This document shows, in pieces, positions 1 through 10,950 of a DNA stretch of 64,000 nt (the first letter of the stretch is position 1; each line of letters starts with the position of its first letter). The notes beneath the pieces were generated by a model, which searched no databases, was not told the origin of the DNA, and saw only the letters and a program-made list of their open reading frames with translations. Position numbers and translations under genes: made by a program. Location: assembly GCF_019279795.1 (NCBI RefSeq), contig NC_056725.1, forward strand, positions 1,612,111,359 through 1,612,175,358, given 5' to 3'. Source of the stretch: Protopterus annectens (lineage: Eukaryota; Chordata; Ceratodontiformes; Protopteridae).

Positions 1-190
1 GAGGGGAAGGCAGATAGATAAAAAAACAGATACATGTCTAGACAGACATAATGATAAACAGATACAAACCAAACATGTTTGAACAGCATTAAAATGGACT
101 GCAATAACTTTATATTCTTGAACTTCTGTTTTTCTCTATATATATTCCAATAAAACAGTTTATTGTACATGTTTTTTCCTCTGTCTCTAG

Positions 191-350
191 GTATGAGAAT
201 CTTGGTGAATTTGCTCCTTGATACATTGCCGATGCTAGGAAATGTCCTTCTGCTGTGTTTCTTTGTTTTCTTCATCTTTGGAATAATTGGAGTACAACTC
301 TGGGCGGGGCTACTGAGAAACCGTTGCTTTTTACAAGAAAACTTCACACT
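191..350 (+). CDS. CACNA1I: Cav3 T-type calcium channel exon (domain I S5), CACNA1I-like
   Basis: This is a single internal exon of a voltage-gated T-type calcium channel pore subunit, which acts in the plasma membrane. A pyrimidine-rich tract ending in CTCTAG precedes base 191 and GTAAGT follows base 350, so both splice sites are canonical. The exon is 160 nt: it opens with the last two bases of a split Gly codon and closes with the first two bases of a Leu codon. The peptide begins [17 protein letters not shown], continues through a very hydrophobic S5 helix ([13 protein letters not shown]) and ends at [11 protein letters not shown], where the domain I pore turret begins. The pattern MRILVN with FGIIG matches my memory of CACNA1I better than CACNA1G or CACNA1H, which have MRILVT or VRVLVT with FGIVG. 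No stop codon or disruption is present. The paralogue is inferred from short motifs; the Cav3 family is secure. Confidence 0.9.
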
Positions 351-355
351 GTAAG

Positions 356-414
356 TTATTTGCATAAATGTGTTCTTTGAGCTATATTATTTGCATAAAT
401 GTGTTCTTTGAGCT
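356..414 (+). repeat. 31-bp tandem duplication next to the splice donor
   Basis: A 28-base block beginning TTATTTGCATAAATG at 356 is repeated without change at 387, a period of 31 bp. It starts five bases inside the intron after the GTAAGT donor. The perfect identity suggests a recent local duplication. Confidence 0.9.
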
Positions 415-3400
415 CTCTGTCTAATCATACCACCCTATTTGAAGTTCATTCTGACATTAGTGATTGGGTTAGAAAATACAGATGAATATTTTACTAATTT
501 TTTTAGCCAAACCATTTGTCATATGGTATGGATAACTACACTACACTTAGTGGGAATTCCAGGTCTTGCACAATTATCTGCATATTAGGGAATGTGGCCG
601 ATATTGTTACATGTATATAGTGAAGGTTATCTTTACATATAACTAATCACTTTTATAATTTAGTTTTGAGATCAGCAAGATACCTTCAGTCTGTGATTTT
701 AATAATTCTTTTTAAAGCAGATGAACACTTATAAGGTCTATACTTGAACAAATAGTTTTAATGTAGTGTTTTGCATATTACCTTGTAGAGAGCTATGAGG
801 GGGCATCATAACTGTAGTGTATATACCTGCATGTACATGTTCTAGTAAACCTTTTCTATTCAGCAACAGCCCTAACATGATGTTGCACAGTGCTCTATCA
901 TGAAGAAGTGCAACATCATGTATGACTGGCTCCTTGACTGTGATGAATGCTAATGAGACAGTCAGAGAGAGCCATATGCTATTTAGCCATGTTCTCTCTC
1001 TTCCCATTGGAACCACCTCTATGCAGGCATTTTCATATAGAGCGATTCAAGACATTGCTCAGTCTTGTAGATCAGCATAGCCAGCCTCACCATGTCACGG
1101 TAGTGAACATAGCCAAAAGACAGTGTTCAGCGATTGCACATGATTGTATTAAGTGGAATGATGGTGCAGGGGGACACTAGACCTCAGGAATTATTCTATA
1201 TTTAAGTGCCATAACAACACCAGCTTTAGCCTCAAGGCTGGCAGTTGCAGGAAGTATTCAACACCATAGATTACTCTACACTTAAGTGCTATAATGGCAC
1301 TGACATCAGTACAGGGGTTGGGGTGTAGGGGAAACTACAATGCCAACAGCAAAACTTTAATGGTGCCATGCAGCCACTTAAAATATTATGGGCTACTGGA
1401 GTGGGCAGAGCCATGAGATTCTAGGGATTATTCTAACATCAAGTGCCATAGCACAGACTGCAGTACGGGGATTTTGGGGTGGGAGGAAACACAAGACACT
1501 AGGTGGAAACTACAATTGTGCCATAATGGCACTTAAAATATTATGCGGATCAACTGTGGGGGGGGGGCACAAGACACCAGGGAAACTAGTTATGTGCCAT
1601 AATGGGATTTCAACTATTCCCCAGATTGTGCACTGGGGGAACTATAGGAGGTTAGACTAATCAGGGGCAAGTACAGGGACTATGGCATCTGTCTATGTCT
1701 GTGTTTGTGTTTAAATGTGTACATAGGTGTGTGGAAGAGTAACTGAGGGAGATGACATTGCCTACACGAGTATCAGTTTACTACTGCAATGTGTGATCTG
1801 CATGTCACAGTTGTAGCTGTGATCCAAAAGCATGCAAATTAGTCGATAATGAGGTCTTCCTTAATTGTAAGTAACATGTCTCTGAATCGTAAAATACAGT
1901 GTTTCTGGGAGCAGGCCAGAAGCTCATGTTAGGTCCTTTAACGATTTCCCAGTAAAATGTCTCAGTGCACTGGAATGTTTTAAACAGTTATGCAAGTTGC
2001 TGGCAGGTTAGAATTTGTTATCTGTTTTTCACAGATATAGTGGGTAGGCAACATATATAAAACTATTAACATCCTAATCTAAACTGAAATATTCATCATA
2101 AAGATGTGAGACTTCTGGTTAAAGACCTTTGCCCAGAGACACAACACGAAATAAACCCAGCATAGGAGATTAATTTATTTTGATGAATAATTTTTGTAGT
2201 GTTCATGTCTCTGCAAAATATAAACTCCACAAATGTGAAATCACATCTCATATAACAGTGAATAAACCGTTGATTTATATGATCTTTGTTCTTGCACAAT
2301 AATTGTAACCTAAATGTCATTTCTGAACAGAACAATGGACAACATCTGAGAAGATGAAGTCTGTCGCAGCTGTTAGTAGCAGCAGTAAGAACAACATGTA
2401 TCATGGCAAGACAGGGCTTATTGAAGCCAAGTAAACTCATATTCATTGGTGCTTAACCTTGCTCTGTAGCAACTGTCCTGCTTGATGGAAGCAGAATAAA
2501 GTCAGTGGCTACTGTGCCAAAGTTTCAGAAATTCCTGTGCTGCAGAAGAACGTGCTCCTCTGTGGGATACAGGTGATTGACGTTCACCTAGTGCTTCTAT
2601 AAAGCTGGGCAGGTAAGTACTCCATTAGGAATTACATTCTACTTCTTCATTTTTGTGATGAAAAGTATTTCTTTTCAGGCAAAAAATTATGCTTGAAGCA
2701 ATATCTAGGCTTTTTAATGGTTGTCACTAAAAGTTTTACCTCAGAAACTTATATTTTGAGTTATGGTTCCCTGAGGGATCCCTTGAAAATATTTATTTTT
2801 TGTGAACAATAGTGAACTTTTACCTCAGATGTTAATGATTTGGACATCAGATTTTGGACACTGTAATTAAGAAAAAATAGAAAAATAATCAAGTAACATG
2901 AAACTTTAAATTCCCGTCAGAATACTTTACCATATCTGCTTAACTCTTCTAATTACTTGTCAGATACCTTTTCCGGCTGACAGGCAGCCCTGTGTCACTG
3001 TGTAAATTCCCTTGTCTAATTCATGAGGAAAAGTGTGCTGTTTCTACATAACAGTACTGTAAGGACTGACACTAGTTTGTTTGGTGGTTGTCACTAAAAC
3101 ATTTGACCTCAGAAAGTAGTTTTTTCAGTCAGGAGGTATCAGTAACTCATGGGTTTTGCTATCTGCTTGTAAGACTCCTCTTACCACTAAGGACATAAAC
3201 CTGGGTCCTGGTAACATTGACAATACCTCCTTGAGGCATAATAAAACATAAAGGTTGTCCTGGAGGCTTTGGTCTTCACTGTAGCTTCCTTTTCACCTCA
3301 GCCAGGATGACCCCACCATGGACTTCAATTATTCTGTGGATCACTCATCTCTTCTCTCAGTTCCTCTGGCCTTACTCCTTGGGGAAGCCACGAAAGATCA

Positions 3401-4508
3401 GGAGGCAAGCACTTCCTCTGTGACTATTCAGCTGCCCTTTTTGTGTAAAGGAAAACTACCTTTGCAAGCATTGGGAAAGGGACTGATGGATGCTCCTTTT
3501 CTAAGCCACTCTAAGGTGCTTCATTCCATGGAATGGACCTTCCTTCAAGGCACTCTTTTTCTGGAGATCATCCTTATAGTTTGGGCTACACCAGCAGCAC
3601 TGACATATACAAACATCAACTATTATGGAAAGTTAACTTACTCAAATTTCCCCCATAATATTAAAAGCCACAGCATGGTTGATGAACAGTAATTTGTGAT
3701 CTGATACTCCATTTTGTTGTTGGTGGACTTACTGAATATACTTGTAATTTAATAGCAATTCATTTTTTGTAATAAGCTTATAATCAAGGCCCACCCTTCA
3801 TTTTTAAGACAGTAACAAAACCAGTTTTGGACTTTGACCAAGTTTATTGCCAGAATCAAGTGAAATATATAAAACATTTACAATTATCAATAACATCAGT
3901 ATATACACAATTGAAAGAACAATTTAACTGTTTTTAACTGTGCAGGCAGTATTTATTAATTCCCCACCTACAATTGCATCAGTAGCTAGCAATGTGACGG
4001 ACCACTTTACAATAATATTTGGAATTCCCAACTGCAGTATTCAACACCTGTCCCTTCAGATGACAAAGGAAAGAAAAATGGAGTAGCCTCTCTGCAAAAG
4101 GACTGCTGCCTAAAACTCCCACTAGGCTACATAGAGGCCAGCCTGATCCCCCCATTTCTTCTTTCCTGTTTGTATCACTGCATGCGCAGAAATAAAATGC
4201 TCCTCTAAAGTACTTTACATGATGCTGAATTGTTTAACAACCATGACAGGTGTACATTAAACAGATCAAGTCCAATCTCTCTGTGATCTACTCTATCCAG
4301 ATGATACCACACTGAATCCCCATCATAAAACCCCAGTGCTGTAGAGCCAAGTGATGCAACAATTCTAGTAACACTACGATTAATAAACTTACTGATCATC
4401 TCAGCTGCAGCCACCCTAATTACACCTTTCTGGATTAGTATTGGGTTAAAAGAAGACTAGTTATCACTATTTGTTCTGAAGTGGTATATGTGTGTATAGC
4501 TATGTATA
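415..4508. other. Intron sequence, no recognised gene
   Basis: No reading frame here resembles a known protein. Imperfect tandem repeats with shared pieces (TTATTCTA, AAGTGCCATA, GGAAACTAC, CACTTAAAATATTATG) occupy about 1186-1660. A further 30-base similarity (TGGTTGTCACTAAAA followed by ACCTCAGAAA) recurs near 2718 and 3082. An open frame of 124 codons at 3318-3692 (+) has no recognisable motif and is left unassigned. Confidence 0.6.
1186..1660 (+). repeat. Imperfect tandem repeat, unclassified
   Basis: Related units start near 1190, 1266 and 1427, each with a TTATTCTA or TTACTCTA start followed by AAGTGC(C/T)ATA. The later two units also share a GGGG(A/T)TTGGGGTG-like stretch, a GGAAACTACAAT block and the phrase CACTTAAAATATTATG. 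Spacing is irregular because of indels. Confidence 0.55.
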
Positions 4509-4727
<219 letters not shown>

Positions 4728-4763
4728 TAATTGGTACAGAAGTAGAAACAGTGTTACACATAG

Positions 4764-5240
4764 TGGTTACAGTAATATATACAGAATATATACATAAGAC
4801 AGGAATTTAGTTGGTCTGATTACATTAACATGTACAGAATATATACATAAAAGCAGGAATTTAGTTGGTTCCCAGATGAATTCAGAGTGGTAAAAATGGA
4901 GATAAATTAATCAGCATTATTGTACCAGTAGCAACAAGTGATGAAAGAAAAAAATACTAAATATGGAGAAAGTATCATCAGTCACTAGCAGTAAAAAGCA
5001 CAGGAATTTAGTTATAATATAAGGAGAGGGAAGAGGTTAGGTTATAGAGCAGGTACATAGCCAGGAAGAGTTGCGATGATTTTACTATATTTGTTTGAAG
5101 GTGGTGGTGCTGCCTGTGTTTCTTGTAGAAGGTGGAAGTGAGTTCCATAGTTTGGCGACGGTGAAGGAGTAGAGCAGTTGACCAGCTGGTAAGGTGTGCT
5201 TTTCTACTTTTAGAAGTAGATGATTTTCAGATCTTAGTTG
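4764..5240 (-). mobile_element. L2/CR1-type LINE 3' fragment
   Basis: Read on the minus strand, about 5235 to 5085 encodes the carboxyl end of a non-LTR retrotransposon ORF2, including SRQLRSENHLLLKV and the typical VAKLWNSLPPSTR motif, then a stop. The sequence to the left would be its 3' tail, which includes two copies of a roughly 55-bp block (4764-4818 and 4820-4873) containing ACAGAATATATACATAA. The fragment abuts the plus-strand CR1-like LINE at about 5250. The clade is inferred from the C-terminal motif alone. Confidence 0.6.
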
Positions 5241-5254
5241 CCTGCTGGGTTGGT

Positions 5255-7352
5255 ATTTGGCATGGATCAGGCAATCCCAAGCAAAACAAAGACTCTTTGT
5301 ACCAAAGGCAAGCGTCCAGTCTGGTGGACCCCAGCCATAAACAAACTCTACAACAAAAGGAGAAAGCTACTACAAGATAGAGCAAAATCCTTAAAAGGTA
5401 AGACACCGCTGATCACTATAAGTAAAAAGCTAAGAGCTCTCATAAAATCATCCAAAGCTAATTTTGAGAAAAAAATAGCTAAGGACTCTAAAGACAACCA
5501 TAAGGCATTCTTTAGCTATGTCAGAAACCTAGGAGGAAACTCCCAGATATGCTCAGAATTAGTTCAAAATGATGTGAAGATTACTGATCCTACAGACATT
5601 GCCAACATACTGGCTGACAGGTTCAGTGCAAACTTCTCCCCCCCTAAAGGAGAGATATCTATACCAAATGATTGTAGCCCCCCAAACATCTCTAACGCCC
5701 AGGTGAGAACTGCTCTCTCCAAGGCAAAGAACACAGCATCCATGGGACCTGATGGTGTCCCCGGCTGTGTGCTCCATGAACTCAACGAGGAATTAAACCC
5801 ACAGTTAGGACAGCTGTTTAATCTTAGTCTCACCTCCGGATACGCACTCCAGGAGTGGCACAGCGACTGTGGTCCCACTCCACAAAGGCGGTGCCTCCAC
5901 CGACCCTGGAAATTACCATCCCATTAGCTTGACAAGCCTTATCTGCAAAGCCATGGAGAGGATCATAATGGATCTCATAAATAAAGACATAGGGAACTTG
6001 CAGACTTTGGATCCAACCCAGTTTGGCTTTGTCAAAGGCAGATCATGCCTTTTAAACTTGGTTGACTTTTTCGAAACAGTCACCAAGGCCATTGACGAGG
6101 GAAAGGCAGTCCATACAGCCTACCTAGGCCTGGCGAAGGCTTTTGATACAATACCTCACTCGGGTATCATTGAAAAACTCATCAACTTAAATGTAAACCC
6201 ATACATTACAAGATGGGTTGCAAACTGGCTGAGTGACAGAACCCACAGGGTCAGAGTTGCTGGCGCCATGTCAGACTCAAAGCCTGTCACAAGTGGTGTC
6301 CCACAGGGATCAGTCCTGGGCCCACTCTTGTTTGGCATCTACTTTTCTGAAGTACAAGCAAACACAGGAGGGTTATGGCTGACAAAGTTTGCAGATGACT
6401 GCAAACTGGGCGCCGTAGTTGAAAACACATCCAACACAGATATCCTTCAGAAGGGTCTCACAGAAACGGATAACTGGTGCCAGAGCCATGGCCTAAAGTT
6501 AAATGCCAAGAAATGCATAGTCATACCCTTCAGGAAAAATAAGGTTACCCCTAGCTACCATATAGGTGGCAATCCCCTGAACACAGAAGAAGTTATTAGG
6601 GACCTGGGAACCCAGGTTGACAGTAGCCTTTCATTCGACACTCATATTGCTAAAGTAGTTAGGAAGACCTTCTACATTGCCCACCTTATCATGAAGGGAT
6701 TCACATCTAGATCAAGGGAAGTCATAGTCTCCCTATACTCATCACTCATCAGACCATAGATCGAGTACAATGCCCCATTCGGAATGTATCTGACCCGACA
6801 CTTGCAGCAGCTGGAGAGGCCACAAAAGTTCCTCACCAAAAGGATAAAGGGTCTCAAAAATCTGTCTTATGCTGCCCGACTGAAAGAACTCCAGTTATAT
6901 TCAGTTGCTTACCGCTTGCTCAGAGGTGACCTATGCCTGACATACAAGGCCATGTCAAACCCAGATTTGATGAACATGCTTCATCTCAAAAAATCTAGAG
7001 CCCTCAGAGCCCCAAGGGCGGGAGACTTAAACCTCAACACGGTTATTAATAGGACGTGCTGGAGGGATAGATTCATCACCCAAAGACTCCCTATGCTGTG
7101 GAACAAAATCCCGGTTTATGTGAGGCAGAGCACCTCGCTGGCCTTGTTCAAGGGGAATCTTGACCAATGGATGGGAGATCGCAGATACACCCCAGGGGTT
7201 ACCTCAGTGTCACTGCTCGACAGAGGCACAGCAAAATAATGGGCATAGTTTCTCCAAACTAAAGGGGTGGCGTAAGCCACAAAACTTTGGGCTAGGCTTA
7301 TAAATGCCCTCGGGCAGATAGCCTAGTATGAACCTATGAACCTATGAACCTA
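5255..7352 (+). mobile_element. CR1-like LINE, copy 1 (5'-truncated)
   Basis: This is a non-LTR retrotransposon cut off upstream of the reverse transcriptase. The endonuclease domain is missing. The RT and C-terminal region runs to a stop at about 7239. A roughly 110-bp 3' UTR follows, with the phrases GGGCTAGGCTTATAAATG and GGGCAGATAGCCTAGTATG, ending in an 8-bp direct repeat (ATGAACCT) repeated at 7329-7352. CR1-clade elements characteristically end in short 8-bp repeats rather than poly(A). The same 3' UTR is found in the copy at 61984-64000 (-), and a shorter version ends the SINE at 43716-43955. Confidence 0.9.
5263..7239 (+). pseudogene. CR1-like LINE reverse transcriptase (frameshift and stop)
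   Basis: The product would copy LINE RNA into DNA at the nick site. Visible parts, in order, are a connector with RPVWWTPAINKLYNKRRKLL, the RT fingers with PISLTSLICKAMERII and QFGFVKGRSC, palm motif A with AKAFDTIPH, the VPQGSVLGPLLFGIYF motif, the catalytic FADD box in KFADDCKLG, and a C-terminal CWRDRFITQRLPMLWNKIP block typical of CR1/L2 proteins. A one-base loss near 5858, just before a VPLHKGGAS motif, shifts the frame compared with the copy at 62-64 kb. A TAG at 6757-6759 replaces what is ATG (Met) in that copy. After it the frame is open to TAA at 7237-7239. The catalytic aspartates remain, but the gene cannot make a full product. Confidence 0.9.
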
Positions 7353-7789
7353 TGAGTGCAGGACAGTCTGTGGTCTGTATCTAATAGATATATTTATGAA
7401 TTGACAGAATAGTAGATAGATGCTTGCTAGATAGAATGGCAAGCTATATATATTACATATCTTGCCTTTAAACCATCTCCTTCAACAGAAAACATCCTAA
7501 AAAGAAGAAACAATGCTTCAAAGACTGGACTCTGAGCCTTCCATTTGATACAGCCCAAGACTGCTTCATCAACTACCCTGCTAAAGATTGCCAGTCTTCC
7601 AACCCTCTTCAAGAATTGCCAGTGGTTAACCTTTTACATATGAAACAACAGCCCAAAACCTGCAGCACTGAAAGTCAGACAAACTATTAACTAAAACATT
7701 CAGATTTCCATGAATATGTTTAACAGCAAAGACAAGTTAATCATAAGACACTGGAAAACCAGCTTTATCAGTAAAACCTATACTGCTTG

Positions 7790-8160
7790 TGATTTTACCT
7801 GCTTCTTAGCCAACACCCAAACAGCTACCTCATTGTCAGAATGAAAAACGTCCTTCCTATTAACTAACTTATCCTGTTGAACTACTTTTGCAATCCAAAT
7901 GGGCATCATCTCTAAAAATATAGACCCTTTCCTCATATCTACTATCTGGTGCTGTAACCAAGCAGTAGCAAACTATTTCCCTCTAATAAAAGCTCCCATT
8001 CCTAAACCTATGGTCACATCAGAATACCTCTGTAGATCATCTGCAGATAGCTAATAATCCTATCATATTGTCTCACCATTAAAATATGCCAAAAACTGTT
8101 TCCTTAACACCAAATCTTCTTTGACCATTTTAGACACCCTCACCTGTGATGCTTCTTGTA
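7790..8160 (-). pseudogene. Ngaro-like RNase H fragment
   Basis: Minus-strand reading gives VRVSKMVKEDLVLRKQFLA, then LQRYSDVTIGLGMGAFIRG, matching the RNase H start (YSDASG-like, GFGAF) of the same retroelement group. Several in-frame stops interrupt it. Farther left, pieces such as FSAAGFGLLFHM and KVNHWQFLKRV look like the degraded linker that follows RNase H. It lies downstream of the RT fragment in the expected order. Confidence 0.65.
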
Positions 8161-9147
8161 ATCCCTCTCAGCATGTTTTCCACTGATCTGTTAAATGCAC
8201 TACCTGGTCCTATTGCTCTACAAGCAATGGTCAGCAGTCCCCATTGCGTCCTTCATCCTGACATTAGATACATATAACCTAGCACTAATTTTAACTCTCA
8301 GCTTCTCCAACTTATCCTGCAGCATGTGAAAATACCCCTTACTTCAATCTACCACTAGACCAAGGAAAGTAAGTAAGCACCTTTACAGAGCCTATCTGCT
8401 TATCCTTTGCTAATAGTATATGTAGATTACTGCATAGATCTAAAAATCACTGTATTATCTCTTCATCTCTCTCTTTATCTTTCATAAACAGATAAAATAC
8501 TTCCAGATCAGGAGCTTGTGTCTCCCACATCCACTGCAAAGCTGTGCTAGACTTCTCAAAAGTGAGAAAAGACAATGAAATTAGTGAAACACTAATCTGA
8601 TATGACAACCTGCAGCCTCAGTAGTCTTCAGGACAAAATATAACATTAAGGTTGAAAGCATTTTATACTGTTTACTTTCTAATTAAATTTTTTCCTTATT
8701 TGTTCTATTTTATTAAAATAAAAGGTTTTGCTCCTTTAAGTTGTGTTAATGTGTAGCTTAACACTTCTTTGATGCACTGTTTATGACAGATACCTAACAC
8801 TGTTAAAAATGTAAAATGATACAAAACTTTGTAAGTTCAGGGTAACAAGGAGGCACCAGGTGTGGCCCCTTTCAATTGGCAATAAAAATGGTAGCTTAAT
8901 TTTAACCCTGCCAAATCACCTCTGCCAAGGCAGACCAGCTACCTCCCCCGGGAATAAAACAATTTAAACAGCACAATTGGCAGTTTGTAGTAAGACAAGA
9001 ATGCATCCATCACTGAATAAATCTCTTCTTTAACTTTTAACTAGACTTTCTTTCCTCTGGAAAGAGGACTTTATTTTTGCTAACTTTTGCTACATTATCT
9101 GTGGCCAGGATATGTCATTCTGAGCAGTTATTGTTATTCCTAATCAT

Positions 9148-9660
9148 ACACTTCTCAAAAGTGGCACATGCTCTTGTACAGGCCATAGGTAAGGTCTTAT
9201 AAAAATACATTCTAGAAACATTTGTACATAGTCCAATCCTGCATCTGCACAGGAAGCAAATGGAAAGCTAACTAAACATGTACCTTGACCAACCAAGGAG
9301 CTGTGAAAGTCGCAATGCATTCCACTGCATAAACCAAGGAGGCATAGTGTATTTTCACTGCTTTTTCAGCAGTATGATAATTTAAAGAATTACCCTCTGG
9401 GGAAAAAATGATGAATTAAGCAATACTTGTCTGGTATTTTCTTGGGAACCATACCCAAAGGTGACACCCTATAACTAGTAAACAGTAGCAGTGAAACCAA
9501 AGGACCCATTACCCTTCCTGCCTGCATCTCTTTGTCCAGCAACACTTGCACAATTTCCATCATATCTTTCATTGACTGCATATTGAAACATACCCACTTA
9601 CAACCTCTCACTGTTAACTGAATGGAAAATCCAATATAGTTTTTCTGCTGCCTCCTTATA
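9148..9660 (-). pseudogene. Ngaro-like RT fragment
   Basis: The intact stretch at 9390-9611 contains DKEMQAGRVMGP followed by RVSPLGMVPKKIPDKYCLIHH, the N-terminal RT signature of YR retroelements. Beyond frameshifts, HYASLVYAVE corresponds to the next conserved block. At 9199-9148, LPMACTRACATFEKC corresponds to the usual LPMGC-CA-FEKF motif ahead of the catalytic box. The catalytic box itself is not recognisable. The fragment is decayed and non-functional. Confidence 0.75.
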
Positions 9661-9990
9661 TGAGTTATGTTCTAGATATGCCCAGGAAATTTGACAGTAA
9701 TTGTGGAGTGATTTGGCTGGACTAGCAGCCGCCAAAAGGGCAAGAAGCCCCATGATCCCCTAAAATTACCCCAAGCTTTTGCTCCTGACTCTCCCGCTGA
9801 TACTCCTCTAAACCCTTCCTCAGTTGTGGACAAAATCGCCCTAGTCTAACTCTCTTCCTTATGGCAGCATTTGTCTCTCACTATGTAGGCTGCCAGAAGG
9901 AGAACAGACACTTTCAAACCTGCATACTAACCAGCAACATTCATCTACATTGAAGGCCCTGCCTGCCTAAGCTTTTCTTGCACTGCCTCA

Positions 9991-10690
9991 GATGCGACCC
10001 ATGCTCTGTCAGTCGTAGTTCCTAGCCAAGTATTCTCATGCCTATTTTATAACTTCAGTGAGCTGTCCACTTCCTCGAGTCTCCTAAAATACACTGATCA
10101 TACTACAACCATAAATGACCCCCTCTCAATCTCTACATTTTTCTTATTGTTAAAAAATAAGGTAATAAAGCAATAATAATTGACATCAGGTAAGCAAAGT
10201 CCAATACACAATTGTCCCATGACCTAGCCCTAAACTTCACCAGCCACCTCTTCTGCAAAGCTTCTGGTGCTACAGTCAAGTCCCTCAGTCGTGGGGATTC
10301 TGACTCAGCAATTATCTGCTCTCCCTCTACATCTAAAAACTCAAATACATCTACTTATACCACCTACCAAATATTCTCTTCTATAAACCTAAGGATATGA
10401 CATGTGGTAAGCACTCCCTGAGCCTCTGCCAGGAAAGACTGCTGACTCTCTAATCCCCCAACTGATTACTCTTAGCTCGCCCATCACCTGTTGGTTCATA
10501 GGTGTATACTAGACCAATGACTACTAGGCCTATAAGCTTAGTCATGCAACCCAAATGTGACCCACAAATGTGATTAATATATGGGTGATTTAAAGACTGT
10601 CCCTGTCCAGAGATATGATATTCACACTTGGTCTGTTACCTATTACCCATCCATTGGTCCAAGTTAGTCTTAAATAGGGATTGGCAGGAA
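9991..10690. other. No recognised feature
   Basis: I see no convincing coding frame, terminal repeat or microsatellite here. The left part may hold the degraded 5' portion of the Ngaro-like element on the minus strand. Confidence 0.4.
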
Positions 10691-10950
10691 CTCTGCTTCA
10701 AATGGATGGGGAGCCTGCCTCAGACAATGGGAATTCTCTGAGAAACCACAAAAGGTGGAAACATGAGGCAGAATCACTTGTTATTCCACTTTATTTATCG
10801 CTTTCATCCTCACACAGCAGGACTTCATCAAACTCACACTTAAGTGCTACAGAGAATATATAATATGTGTGAGTTTTTGGCTTGTATTTTATTCTGATGA
10901 AGTCCAGCTCTGGTTCTAAATTTGTTTTTCTTCTTTCATGTTATTCTGGG
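10691..10950. mobile_element. Relic Penelope-like terminus, inverted halves
   Basis: Two divergent copies of a CTGATGAAGTCC-type motif face each other: TTTGATGAAGTCC on the minus strand (10833-10821) and CTGATGAAGTCC on the plus strand (10894-10905). ACTCACAC at 10832-10839 and GTGTGAGT at 10867-10874 give a central hairpin. The minus arm continues with GAAAGCG and then TTCTGCC, as in the intact Penelope-like element at 31904-34464. No protein-coding part survives. The assignment rests on the hammerhead-like wording and the inverted layout. Confidence 0.45.
10791..10833 (-). ncRNA. Degenerate hammerhead-like motif
   Basis: On the minus strand the core reads TGATGA, then A, then GTCC, a loop and GGAT, then GAAAGCG. 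GTCC can pair with GGAT (one wobble) to form helix II, followed by the conserved GAAA. The first core base is T instead of C, and the helix III closing strand is not clear. It is probably an inactive relic. Confidence 0.4.

Larger units (their letters stand above)
7430..9990 (-). mobile_element. Decayed Ngaro/DIRS-like YR retrotransposon
   Basis: Minus-strand translation across frames gives, in order, a pre-RT block (KLYWIF-like), RT blocks, an RNase H block and a short linker. This order and the distinctive wording of the RT (SPLGMVPKKIPDKYCLIHH) match the tyrosine-recombinase retrotransposon group, most like Ngaro elements as I recall them. Stops and frameshifts are present throughout. No recombinase domain is recognised, and the left side is cut near the end of the CR1-like LINE. 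No terminal repeats were found. Confidence 0.7.

Noticed and set aside
2096..2446. Minus-strand frame with a phrase like the CTGGGCAA...CTTTAACC part of MIR-type SINEs
   Set aside because: The similarity is short, and no tRNA-like head or core was found.
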